DNA from: an uncultured Granulosicoccaceae bacterium
Lineage (GTDB): Bacteria > Pseudomonadota > Gammaproteobacteria > Granulosicoccales > Granulosicoccaceae
NCBI GenBank assembly: GCA_937958675.1
Contig: CALGND010000032.1
Span: 1 to 43,551, forward strand
Reading direction: 5' to 3'
Length of the DNA: 43,551 nucleotides
A program made the position numbers and the translations under genes. Within the stretch, counting starts at the first letter, position 1. Each line of letters opens with the position of its first letter. Under the pieces are notes generated by a model that was not told the origin of the DNA, ran no database searches, and saw only the letters and a list, made by a program, of their open reading frames with translations. Shown one piece after another: positions 35,953 through 43,551 of the stretch.

Positions 35953-36561
35953 ATGATAAACAATCTCGATGAATTTACCGCGGCAACAGTTATACGGCTT
36001 ATTGATTCTATCGAGAGCGGTTGTGGGGATAGTTTTAAAGCACTAGTACCAGCGATGAGTAGTCATGAGATTGGGCGACATGAGACCCTTTTTCAGACTG
36101 GCCAGGAAAATCGATACGAATACCTACTACTGAGTGGATTGCTCAGATCTTTCATACTAGATAAAAAAGGCAATGAGACTACTGTGGCATTTCATAGTGC
36201 ACCCTGCGTGATTACACCCTGTATAGCGCGATGCGAAAGCTCCAGATCACTGGTCTCCTGTGAAGCGATCCAAACTAGTCGTATCATTCGTTTTTCAGAG
36301 AATGAACTTATGAACCTTATGATCAACAATGAGAATGCACGTCGGTGGGGAAACCAAGTTCTACAGGCAGAGCTGGTTAGACGTGCGCGTCGAGAATGGT
36401 CTCTTGCCGCAGAGACAGCTGCTCAGCGTTTGGAAAGGTTTAAGAACGAATACCCGGATATAGCCACTATGGTTTCGGCGAAAATCATAGCCACCTATCT
36501 CGGCATCACGCCAGTCACATTGAGCCGTTTGCAGTCCTCTTCACGCGCTGATCAAAATTAG
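35953..36561 (+). CDS. Crp/Fnr-like transcriptional regulator
   Basis: The 202-residue protein has an N-terminal cupin-like sensor fold of the Crp/Fnr type (about 35-115; ETLFQTGQENRYEYLLLSG) and a C-terminal winged helix (about 150-200; AKIIATYLGITPVTLSRLQ is the recognition region). The cyclic-nucleotide signature FGE near residue 85 is missing; instead there are four Cys at 85, 90, 94 and 103, plus one at 24. It is therefore not a cAMP receptor, and a redox or metal signal is possible. It is divergent from the small membrane-protein gene. The start ATG at 35953 has no clear ribosome binding site. Confidence 0.82.
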   Translation: MINNLDEFTAATVIRLIDSIESGCGDSFKALVPAMSSHEIGRHETLFQTGQENRYEYLLLSGLLRSFILDKKGNETTVAFHSAPCVITPCIARCESSRSLVSCEAIQTSRIIRFSENELMNLMINNENARRWGNQVLQAELVRRARREWSLAAETAAQRLERFKNEYPDIATMVSAKIIATYLGITPVTLSRLQSSSRADQN

Positions 36562-36679
36562 GACGCTTGTTTTGACTTTGAGGATTAAAAAACAACCTCA
36601 CATCCGTCCACGCTTGCCAACCACGCCATAGTCGCAGAGTAATCCGCACCGTATATGGTTTTTCAAGCACAAAAATTCT

Positions 36680-36705
36680 CTCCATGTCTTCGCGGAGACC
36701 TGGAG
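36680..36705 (-). terminator. Ten-base-pair hairpin with U-tract on the minus strand
   Basis: CTCCA (36680-36684) pairs with TGGAG (36701-36705) and GTCT (36686-36689) with AGAC (36696-36699), with one mismatch and a TCGCGG loop. On the minus strand the stem is followed by AGAATTTTTG, as expected for an intrinsic terminator. No accepted gene lies just upstream on that strand; the nearest is the Gfo/Idh gene 365 bases away. Confidence 0.45.
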
Positions 36706-36972
36706 CAAACAGTTGACCTCAGTTCAGCGTGAGCTGCTACTTTTATCCGATTCTACCGTTCGCCGAATCTCAATATCCCTAATTCAGTCAATCGAGTGGC
36801 GCGATGAATCGATCCACACCAAGTAACTTGAACAGTTATCAAATCCAACAACCGTTCGGCACCGCCAATGATATGAAACAATCGGGTAATAAATTGTAAA
36901 CACGGTATTTAAACCAGCCCCACGGTTCTGTTGATTGGTACGCTGGCTTCTATTGCATTTTAAGGACATTTC
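36706..36972. other. Noncoding stretch between the Crp-like regulator and the small ORF
   Basis: The stretch from 36562 to 36972 has no supported gene apart from the hairpin above. A second small inverted repeat (GATTC/GAATC, near 36750-36770) is present. A minus-strand 61-codon reading at 36784-36969 has no ribosome binding site or protein-like composition. A small RNA ending at the 36680 hairpin is conceivable. Confidence 0.35.
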
Positions 36973-37062
36973 ATGCGCTGCTCAGCTCTTCTCCTACTTA
37001 CCATTTTCTACATTGCTGGCTGGGCATTTAGTGTTTGCAGCATCAATCTAACCCACCGCTAA
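36973..37062 (+). CDS. Possible 29-residue hydrophobic small protein
   Basis: The ATG at 36973 is preceded by AAGGA at six bases, one of the best ribosome binding sites in the window. The 29-codon frame encodes a basic start (MRCS), a hydrophobic core (LLLLTIFYIAGWAFSV) and a polar end, ending in TAA at 37060-37062, just before the convergent Gfo/Idh gene. It fits a single-pass small membrane protein, but no family is known to me and a chance ORF cannot be excluded. Confidence 0.4.
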   Translation: MRCSALLLLTIFYIAGWAFSVCSINLTHR

Positions 37063-37069
37063 TCAATTT

Positions 37070-38116
37070 CTATGATTGTGGTATTTGAACAGCTCGATTA
37101 TCTTTGGCCGAAACTTGTATCGCTTCGATAACCTGTAGGGACTTCATACCCTCTAACCCTGAAACCAAGGGCACGGCATTGCCAGCTATTACGTCACCAA
37201 AGTGTGCAATCTGATTGACTAACGGATCTGAGCTGTTATGTGGGAAAGCGGTAGCACTAATGGGGCTCCACCAACTACGTTCACCCTGGTGCGTCCATAC
37301 AGTTAAATCGGGAATAGACAAAGAACCTTCGCTGCCACCAATTAACAGACAACTTTGCGAAGTAGCTGGATAAGCCGGATTTTCGCCAGCCGTGAGCTCC
37401 CAACTCCAGGGAGAAACAACAGAATCGGATACCGTTATGGTGGCTACAACACCATTAGCAAAAGTTAAAACTGCCGCCGCCACATCTTCGTTTTCAAACC
37501 CTCTTATGCTTTTGGTCGCGGCGGCCTGCACCGTGACTACATCGCCTAGCAGATAACGCATAAGATCCACATCATGAATTAGATTAACTGAAATTGGTCC
37601 CGCACCAATCTTTGTCCTCCACGGCGCAACAGCAAAATAATCATCAGGCTTATACAGCCAACAGGTGCCCTGTGCACTACGAAGATGACCAATCTGCCCT
37701 TCATCAATAAGCTTTTTGGCTTTTTGGATTAGTGGGTTATAACGCCTATGATGGCCAACCAATATCGGCACCTCATTGAGCGTGGCTGCGTCTACTAAAC
37801 GTTTTGCATCTAACGCAGAAGTTGCGACAGGCTTTTCTACCAATACCGGACACTTGTTGGCGATGCATTGCAAACCTTGTTCAACATGTACAGTAGTGGG
37901 TGTGGAAAGCAAAACCCCGTCAGCCTTATCCAATGCAAACAACTCATCAAGCGATTCAAAAAAACTGACCTGATGTTGTTGGGCGATGTTGCGCGCTTCT
38001 GTGCTGGAGTCAACGATGGCAGCTAACTCAACGTTAGGCGATTGCTTTATTGCATCGATATGCCGGATGCCCACTAAACCAGCTCCAACAACTGCAAGCT
38101 TTACTTTCTTTTTCAT
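37070..38116 (-). CDS. Gfo/Idh/MocA-family oxidoreductase
   Basis: The 348-residue protein has the N-terminal Rossmann motif VVGAGLVGIRH (8-18), the catalytic-Lys segment VEKPVATS (about 93-100) and HDVDLMRYLLGD (about 182), as in inositol and glucose dehydrogenases of this family. It probably oxidises a sugar, polyol or amino acid-like substrate with NAD(P). Its ATG lies 7 bases after the D-cysteine desulfhydrase stop, so the two genes form one operon, divergent from the TAXI-TRAP genes. The operon arrangement hints that the TRAP system imports the substrate, but this is only inference. Confidence 0.88.
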   Translation of the reverse strand: MKKKVKLAVVGAGLVGIRHIDAIKQSPNVELAAIVDSSTEARNIAQQHQVSFFESLDELFALDKADGVLLSTPTTVHVEQGLQCIANKCPVLVEKPVATSALDAKRLVDAATLNEVPILVGHHRRYNPLIQKAKKLIDEGQIGHLRSAQGTCWLYKPDDYFAVAPWRTKIGAGPISVNLIHDVDLMRYLLGDVVTVQAAATKSIRGFENEDVAAAVLTFANGVVATITVSDSVVSPWSWELTAGENPAYPATSQSCLLIGGSEGSLSIPDLTVWTHQGERSWWSPISATAFPHNSSDPLVNQIAHFGDVIAGNAVPLVSGLEGMKSLQVIEAIQVSAKDNRAVQIPQS

Positions 38117-38123
38117 AATATGA

Positions 38124-39185
38124 CTAAGACACCCGCTCCACGCTACTCATCAATTCATCTTGGTAGGCAAATATCCCCGGCAGGCCACCTGTATGGATAA
38201 ACAACACAGATTCACCTTTGGCGATAACACCTCTTTCCACTAAGTCGATCAAACCAGCCATTGTTCGGCCAGAATAAACAGGATCCAACAATAACGCTTC
38301 AAGGCGAGCCGACATGGTTATGGCATTGATGACTTCTTGGTTCATCTGGCCATATCCAGGTGCCAGTACTGAATCATCAACTAACACATCGCTACCCACG
38401 ATTGATGCAGCGCCATCAAGCAAGAGATTAATTTCATCCACTCGTTGGCAAATCCGTTTGCGCTGTTGATCTGCGTTGCGCCTTACACAAATGCCATGCA
38501 CCGGCACATCCCAGCCAATGGCTCTTGCCCCCACTAAAAATCCCGCATGAGTTAAACCACTACCTGATGGAATTACAACATGATCGGGCATTTGATTGCT
38601 CGCTTGCAGTTGTAAAGAACTCTCAACCGCGCATTGTGCGTATCCCAAACCACCCAATGGTGGATGTTTAATGCCTAAGTGCACAACATAAGGATGATAC
38701 CCTTTAGCGCGTTCAGCTTCCGCTAATTTATCAAGGTTGGCATCGGCTGCGACTTCATCCTCACCACCATCAAAGTAATGCACGTCAGCGCCTAACAAAC
38801 GATTTAGCAATACATTACCCGATTCATTGTAGCTAGCACTGTCCTTACTCACTCGTTTTTCAAGCTGTACGACTGCCCGCCAACCGAGCTTGGCAGCAGC
38901 GGCAGCACACAGGCGAACGAAGTTGGATTGCACTGCCCCAGTAATAAGAACGGTATCAGTATCGCCTTGCTTAGCCGGGCCTAGGTAGTACTCCAATTGA
39001 CGCACCTTATTCCCACCCATGGCTAAGGAACTCGTGTCGTCGCGTTTAGCAAGCAAGTGAATACCGAGTTTGTTGCCCATCCTATGCAGATCATCAATGG
39101 CAGTAGGCTGCATGTTGAGATCGGCAATGGCCTGCTTTTCCAGTGCCGGCAATAAACGGAAAATCTCAGCACTCATCTCTTTCAT
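38124..39185 (-). CDS. D-cysteine desulfhydrase/ACC-deaminase-family PLP enzyme
   Basis: The 353-residue protein belongs to the fold-type II PLP family that includes D-cysteine desulfhydrase (DcyD) and 1-aminocyclopropane-1-carboxylate deaminase. It has LLAKRDDTSSLAMGGNKVRQ with the PLP Lys near 59 (GGNK), the loop ITGAVQSNF (near 81), and IPSGSGLTHAG for the phosphate pocket. The family degrades D-cysteine to pyruvate, sulfide and ammonia, or ACC to 2-oxobutyrate; members in marine bacteria may act on other D-amino acids. The Met at residue 4 is an alternative start. It is first in the operon with the Gfo/Idh enzyme. Confidence 0.87.
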   Translation of the reverse strand: MKEMSAEIFRLLPALEKQAIADLNMQPTAIDDLHRMGNKLGIHLLAKRDDTSSLAMGGNKVRQLEYYLGPAKQGDTDTVLITGAVQSNFVRLCAAAAAKLGWRAVVQLEKRVSKDSASYNESGNVLLNRLLGADVHYFDGGEDEVAADANLDKLAEAERAKGYHPYVVHLGIKHPPLGGLGYAQCAVESSLQLQASNQMPDHVVIPSGSGLTHAGFLVGARAIGWDVPVHGICVRRNADQQRKRICQRVDEINLLLDGAASIVGSDVLVDDSVLAPGYGQMNQEVINAITMSARLEALLLDPVYSGRTMAGLIDLVERGVIAKGESVLFIHTGGLPGIFAYQDELMSSVERVS

Positions 39186-39376
39186 TTGTCGTTATTTCTC
39201 TGGCTCGCATACCCCATTCTGACGCACTGTACCCTACAAGCCTTATTTCTAGCCACTCTAAATAAATTTGTTATCAATCGTCAGTTGCGGCATTATTGGT
39301 CAGGTGCGGCGTGGCGCTGTCCAACAAGACTGCCCTCAAACTCCCACCAAAGACAATACCTTAATGGAGAATACAA

Positions 39377-40381
39377 ATGCTTAAGAAACGTTCAATTGCA
39401 CTTGCCACAGCCGGCTTATTGCTGGCGGGCAGTGTAGCAGCCCAAGAAATGATATTTTTCCGTATCGGCACCGGTGGCGCTGGTGGTACCTACTTCCCTA
39501 TCGGTGGCATCATCGCTAACGCGATTTCAAACCCACCTGGTTCACGTGAATGTGACAAGGGCGGCAACTGTGGTGTACCAGGTTTGGTGGCTATGGCTCA
39601 ATCCACTAACGCATCAGCACACAACGTCAATGCTATACAAGCTGGGCAAATGGAAGCAGGCTTGTCAGGCGCAGCCACTTTGCACTTTGCCTATAACGGT
39701 ATTGGTAAATTTGAAGGCAATGCTAAGCCCGATCTTCGCGTTATCGCCAATCTTTACCCTGAAGATCTTCACTTAGTACTACCCAAGGGCGCTAGCTTAG
39801 AAAACGTGGGTGATCTTAAAGGTAAACGTGTTGGTATTGCTCAAGCAGGTTCAGGAACTCAAATCGCTGTCGAACTTATCCTCGGTGATCATGATGTTAA
39901 TCGCGACAACATAGATGAAGCAGAGCTTAATAACTCACAAAGTGCCGAACGCTTAGCTGATGGCCAGTTAGATGCGTACTTCTACGCAGCGGGTACGCCA
40001 GTTGCTGCCATGATCCAGCTTGATAATACAAAAGGCATGGAGCTTTACTCGTTTACCGACGAAGAGGTCGCTATGGCCAATAAAACAGTGCCGTACTACA
40101 TCCCGTCTAAAATTCCAGCAGGCACTTATCCTGGCGTGACGTACGATGTCAACACAGTTGCTGTAAGCGGCATATTCGTAACCAATGCTAACGTCGATGA
40201 AGAACTCATTTATGGCATTACCAAAGCCATGTGGTCCGATACAGCGCGCAAGTTGTTGGACAACGGTCACTCAAAAGGCAAAGTTATTACAATTGAAACG
40301 GCTCTTGATGGCTTAGAGGGTATTGGTGTGCCAATGCACCCAGGTGCTGAGCGATTCTACAAAGAAATGGGAATGATGTGA
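39377..40381 (+). CDS. TAXI-type TRAP transporter solute-binding protein
   Basis: The 334-residue protein has a signal peptide (KKRSIALATAGLLLAGSVAA, cleavage near AAQE, residue 23) and the TAXI-family opening FRIGTGGAGGTYFPIGGIIA. Further family features include LKGKRVGIAQAGSGTQ and a late GVPMHPGAERFYKEMG. TAXI-TRAP receptors bind organic acids or amino acids such as glutamate and work with fused permeases. The permease follows after 47 bases. The ATG has GGAGA at a good distance. It is divergent from the D-cysteine desulfhydrase/Gfo-Idh operon, so their substrates may be linked. Confidence 0.92.
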   Translation: MLKKRSIALATAGLLLAGSVAAQEMIFFRIGTGGAGGTYFPIGGIIANAISNPPGSRECDKGGNCGVPGLVAMAQSTNASAHNVNAIQAGQMEAGLSGAATLHFAYNGIGKFEGNAKPDLRVIANLYPEDLHLVLPKGASLENVGDLKGKRVGIAQAGSGTQIAVELILGDHDVNRDNIDEAELNNSQSAERLADGQLDAYFYAAGTPVAAMIQLDNTKGMELYSFTDEEVAMANKTVPYYIPSKIPAGTYPGVTYDVNTVAVSGIFVTNANVDEELIYGITKAMWSDTARKLLDNGHSKGKVITIETALDGLEGIGVPMHPGAERFYKEMGMM

Positions 40382-40428
40382 TCTTGTAAGTAATACGAGA
40401 TGTGTAAGTAAATCGAGACTAAAGTGTC

Positions 40429-42654
40429 ATGCAGCAAAAAAGTGATTTATCAGCCGAAGAGCTAGAAGCAATTGAGAAACGGTATGACACCTCGTTAAAT
40501 ACGCGAAAGAAGGGCCCAGTACTTGAGAAATTCATTTACTGGGCCACTATCGTCTTTGCATTTTATCACCTGTGGACAGCAGGCTTTGGCACGCCCGTGG
40601 ACTACGTTCATATGGGCATTCACCTAGCAGGGCTATTCCTCTTTATCTTTATCGGCTTTCCACTGATCAAAACAGCTCGCGCGCTTGAGTATCACCCTAT
40701 CAGTTGGCTTAAGCCTGGCAATGTTCCACTCTATGATTATATTCTCGCTATCGCGGGAATCGCAGCATCGCTATTCTTGTGGTTAAGTTGGCGTGGACTT
40801 GATCTACCCGGCATTAGCATTCCAGAACAAATGCTTCGTCAAGGTAACCCCACCACAGTCGATGTTGTCTTTGGCAGTATTCTGATTCTATGTGTGCTGG
40901 AAATCGCCAGACGAACAATCGGTTTTATTCTGCCGATGATCATTTTGATTTTTATGGTTTACGCCCTTTTCGGCCCCTATATGCCTGCACAAATTCTGCA
41001 ACATCCTGGTGTTGACTGGCACCAGTTTGTCAATAATATGTACTTCCCGTTCGAAGGTATTTTTGGCGTGACCTTATGGGTAGTATCAACTGTTGTATTT
41101 CACTTCGTTCTGTTTGGGGTGGTTGCGCAACGGATGGGCTTAGGACAGTTCTTTGTCGATAACGCCATGATTATCGCCGGGCGTTACACAGGAGGCCCTG
41201 CAAAAGTCAGTGTTGTCTCTTCAGCATTCTTTGGCACCATCTCGGGCTCATCCATTGCCAATACCGTGTCCACTGGTTCCCTCACCATACCGAACATGAA
41301 AAGAATGGGCTACCCCGGCCACTTTGCCGGTGGAGTAGAGGCAGCATCAAGTGCCGGTGGCCAGATAACTCCCCCTATCATGGGAGCAGCCAGCTTCTTG
41401 ATGGCAGAGTATCTTGAAGTGCCCTACACCACGATTGTGATCGCAGCACTTGTTCCGGCGCTTATGCATTACATTGGCGTGCTATCCATCGTGCACTTTA
41501 CTGCCAAAAAACTCGGCCTAACCACTTACACGAAAGAAGACTTGCCCAACTTTATAAAAGTATGGCGTCAAGGCTGGTATACAATCATTCCATTGGTTGC
41601 ATTACTGATTGTGCTGTTCTCTGGTTACTCACCCAACATGGCTGCCTTTATCGGCTTATCGCTTTGTGTTGTTGTCGGGTTTAGTGGTTTCAAAAAGCCA
41701 ATAACACTATTGATACCGATGGCGTTACTGGCATTTATTTTTTGGAAAGCATCCCCCGCCAGTGGTGAAGGCTTTTCACCGCAAATGGGCGGCGTGCTCG
41801 CAGCACTTGTTTTTATTGGCCTGATGCATAAAAACGAGCGTCAATCAATCCGTTCGCTATTTGATAGTTTTCACGTTGGGGTGCAGTATGCACTCGCAGT
41901 AGGTGCAGCTTCTGCAGCGGTTGGGATCGTGGTCGGTGTCATTAACACTACAGGCGTTGGCTTTCGCATGGGCTTTATGGTCACAGGAAGCGCAGCCGAT
42001 ATGGCCACCAGCCTTCACGCGGTACTAAGCTGGATACCTTCAGAGGCGTTTAGCCAACCATCAATACAACAGTTCTTGTCATTAGTACTCATTGCAATAG
42101 CCTGTATCCTGATGGGGGCTGGCCTTCCGACCACTGCGCTCTACATCATGCTTGTGGCTGTGGCGCAACCTGCACTTGCTCAATTGGGTGTGCCCGCACT
42201 GGCCACGCATATGTTTGTGCTGTACTACGGTGTGATATCAGAGATCACTCCACCGGTCTGTGCGTCGGCTTACGCCGCTGCTGGCATTGCTAATGCAAAT
42301 CCATTTCGTACTGGTATTAGCGCTTTCACGCTAGGTATCGGAAAGCTCATGGTGCCAATGGTTTTTGTTTACGCGCCCACAATACTAATTGTATTGCCAG
42401 AATACTTTACATGGGCTTCGTTCTTACAAGTATCTATAACGTGCGCAACAGGCGTATTTATCATTGCTACTGCAGTGTCGGGTTACTACAGAAAACCATT
42501 AAAAGGCCTATTCAGATTAATGATGGCAATTGGTGGCCTGCTATTGGTGGCACCTAGCTTGAGCAGTGACCTACTTGCACTAGTGTTTGTGGTGCCGGTG
42601 TTGATTCAACAAGGCGTAGGCCGCCCTCAATGGCTCAGCCTAGGCAATAGTTGA
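40429..42654 (+). CDS. TRAP transporter permease, 4TM/12TM fusion
   Basis: The 741-residue membrane protein combines a DctQ-like small subunit (about 30-200, four membrane segments) with a DctM-like large subunit (about 210-741, about twelve segments). Motifs of the large subunit are present: SSAFFGTISGSSIANTVSTG (near 265), GGQITPPIMGAASFLMAEYL (near 310) and MGAGLPTTALYIMLV (near 565). This fused form belongs with TAXI-type receptors, matching the gene upstream. It imports the solute with Na+ or H+. Its last 28 bases overlap the convergent protease gene. Confidence 0.93.
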   Translation: MQQKSDLSAEELEAIEKRYDTSLNTRKKGPVLEKFIYWATIVFAFYHLWTAGFGTPVDYVHMGIHLAGLFLFIFIGFPLIKTARALEYHPISWLKPGNVPLYDYILAIAGIAASLFLWLSWRGLDLPGISIPEQMLRQGNPTTVDVVFGSILILCVLEIARRTIGFILPMIILIFMVYALFGPYMPAQILQHPGVDWHQFVNNMYFPFEGIFGVTLWVVSTVVFHFVLFGVVAQRMGLGQFFVDNAMIIAGRYTGGPAKVSVVSSAFFGTISGSSIANTVSTGSLTIPNMKRMGYPGHFAGGVEAASSAGGQITPPIMGAASFLMAEYLEVPYTTIVIAALVPALMHYIGVLSIVHFTAKKLGLTTYTKEDLPNFIKVWRQGWYTIIPLVALLIVLFSGYSPNMAAFIGLSLCVVVGFSGFKKPITLLIPMALLAFIFWKASPASGEGFSPQMGGVLAALVFIGLMHKNERQSIRSLFDSFHVGVQYALAVGAASAAVGIVVGVINTTGVGFRMGFMVTGSAADMATSLHAVLSWIPSEAFSQPSIQQFLSLVLIAIACILMGAGLPTTALYIMLVAVAQPALAQLGVPALATHMFVLYYGVISEITPPVCASAYAAAGIANANPFRTGISAFTLGIGKLMVPMVFVYAPTILIVLPEYFTWASFLQVSITCATGVFIIATAVSGYYRKPLKGLFRLMMAIGGLLLVAPSLSSDLLALVFVVPVLIQQGVGRPQWLSLGNS

Positions 42655-43551
42655 TTCTCTACCTCGGTATACAACATCACAATTTTGCCTTCGCGGAACA
42701 CACGTATAGAATACGGCTGACCCTGATCAAAACTATCAGCTTGTTCTCGTAGCGACGCCACATCATGTGGTGTCGCGCAGATCAGATCGTTAATAGCCAG
42801 AATAGTATCACCGCCCAATTTCAGCGCTTGACCCGCAATTTGTGCCGGAATACGCCCAGAACGTAAACCGGCACGTTCCGCGATCGAGCCTTCGACCACA
42901 CGTTGAATCAAAATGCCAGGCTCAGGGATATTAAGCACTGAGGCCATAGCGTCATTTAAAAACACCCCTTCAAAACCTGCTAGCAATCCCGAACTATTGA
43001 ACAAGGCTTCTCTAGCAGTGTTACTGGAGGAGGCAAACCCAATGCCATCAAACCCACCACTTTTACTTAAGATAAAACTAACAACACCGATGACTTCGCC
43101 GTGTTGATTAAACATCGGGCCGCCCGAGTTACCGGTGTTAATGGCAGTATCGGTTTGAAGAAATTCTATAGGTGTACCACCCGCCATTAGGCCACGTTGC
43201 ATGCGGCCAGATAAGTGACCAATACTTAGCGTCTGAGAAATCCCAAACGGTGCACCAATGATAAAAACAGGCTCGCCTATTTTGGTTTCATCGGAATCTG
43301 CCAGTGTTGCCTCTTTTGCATTACTTGGGGCTTTCGTTAATTTAAGCAGTGCAACATCGCTATTTTCAATAGACGACAACACTATCGCAGGGATTGTTTC
43401 ACCGTCATGAAACTTAACTACGATGGTGCTGGCGGTATCAACCACGTGGGCTGCGGTCAATATTTGATTGTCTTCAACTAAAATACCTGAGCCTAAGCCA
43501 CCTTGTGATCCACCGGTTAGCGGATCAATTGCAACTGTATTGATAGTGACA
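42627..43551 (-). CDS. DegP/HtrA-like S1C serine protease, C-terminal part
   Basis: The gene enters from the right edge, so the N-terminus, including any signal peptide, is missing; about 307 residues are seen. The first visible part (GGLGSGILVEDNQILTAAHV) leads into a chymotrypsin-like fold. The catalytic triad is visible: His in TAAHVV, Asp in NSDVALLKL and Ser in NTGNSGGPMF. A PDZ domain follows (GILIQRVVEGSIAERAGLRS). Such proteases degrade or refold misfolded periplasmic proteins; a single PDZ suggests a DegS-like or short HtrA form. A start at the TTG at 43460 is only an artefact of the edge. Confidence 0.9.
   Translation of the reverse strand, partial: VTINTVAIDPLTGGSQGGLGSGILVEDNQILTAAHVVDTASTIVVKFHDGETIPAIVLSSIENSDVALLKLTKAPSNAKEATLADSDETKIGEPVFIIGAPFGISQTLSIGHLSGRMQRGLMAGGTPIEFLQTDTAINTGNSGGPMFNQHGEVIGVVSFILSKSGGFDGIGFASSSNTAREALFNSSGLLAGFEGVFLNDAMASVLNIPEPGILIQRVVEGSIAERAGLRSGRIPAQIAGQALKLGGDTILAINDLICATPHDVASLREQADSFDQGQPYSIRVFREGKIVMLYTEVENQLLPRLSH

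Noticed and set aside
36784..36969. Minus-strand 61-codon open frame
   Set aside because: It has no ribosome binding site, no protein-like composition and no partner; the region is better read as noncoding.

Overview
The window looks like chromosomal DNA of a marine-type, nutritionally versatile gammaproteobacterium. This placement is an inference from gene content: a HutF-type histidine pathway with a HutC repressor, an FrcBCA-type sugar importer, a TAXI-TRAP transporter, Bug and CoA-transferase genes, a DeaD helicase and moderate GC. No rRNA or tRNA gene, CRISPR array, insertion sequence or integrase was recognised. Nearly all of the sequence is catabolism, uptake and regulation genes in short operons.

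Layout. 1-5035: a minus-strand operon of a MmgE/PrpD-family enzyme, an MttB-superfamily methyltransferase, a small Asp/Asn-hydroxylase-like Fe(II)/2-oxoglutarate oxygenase and the start of a Tat-exported binding protein, divergent from a GlxA/GbdR-type AraC regulator. This is best read as uptake and breakdown of a methylated (quaternary) amine. 5085-7382: a tandem-thioredoxin periplasmic protein, a DinB-fold protein and a small membrane protein. 7521-10934: a Bug binding protein coupled to a class III CoA-transferase, with a divergent medium-chain oxidoreductase. 10984-16554: an FrcB-FrcC-FrcA-FrcK sugar import operon that runs by 4-base overlaps into a D-2-hydroxyacid dehydrogenase and probably an alpha/beta hydrolase. 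16820-17983: a divergent PhyH-family oxygenase. 17997-20120: a PAS-PAS-GGDEF-EAL cyclic-di-GMP protein.

20282-26896: histidine utilisation, with hutF-hutC on the minus strand and hutI-hutH-hutU on the plus strand, separated by a short region holding an 18-bp palindrome that is a good HutC operator candidate. The final hydrolase (HutG) is not in the window. 26886-30934: a monoacylglycerol-lipase-like hydrolase, a phage-type coiled-coil protein resembling DUF1351 proteins, a second PhyH oxygenase and a class C beta-lactamase-fold hydrolase. 31013-34137: the DeaD RNA helicase with a structured leader, preceded by a malyl-CoA-lyase-like CitE-family enzyme. 34462-36561: two proteins of unknown function that converge on a REP-like hairpin, then a cysteine-rich Crp/Fnr-like regulator. 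36562-37069: a mostly noncoding stretch with a strong hairpin and a 29-codon small ORF. 37070-42654: a Gfo/Idh/MocA oxidoreductase and a D-cysteine desulfhydrase/ACC-deaminase-family enzyme, divergent from a TAXI-TRAP binding protein and its fused permease. 42627-43551: the 3' part of a DegP/HtrA-like S1C protease.

The most unusual points are the methyltransferase/oxygenase operon, the FrcK operon extension with its intercistronic hairpin, the orphan phage-type protein, the cysteine-rich Crp-like regulator, and the noncoding region near 36.7 kb.
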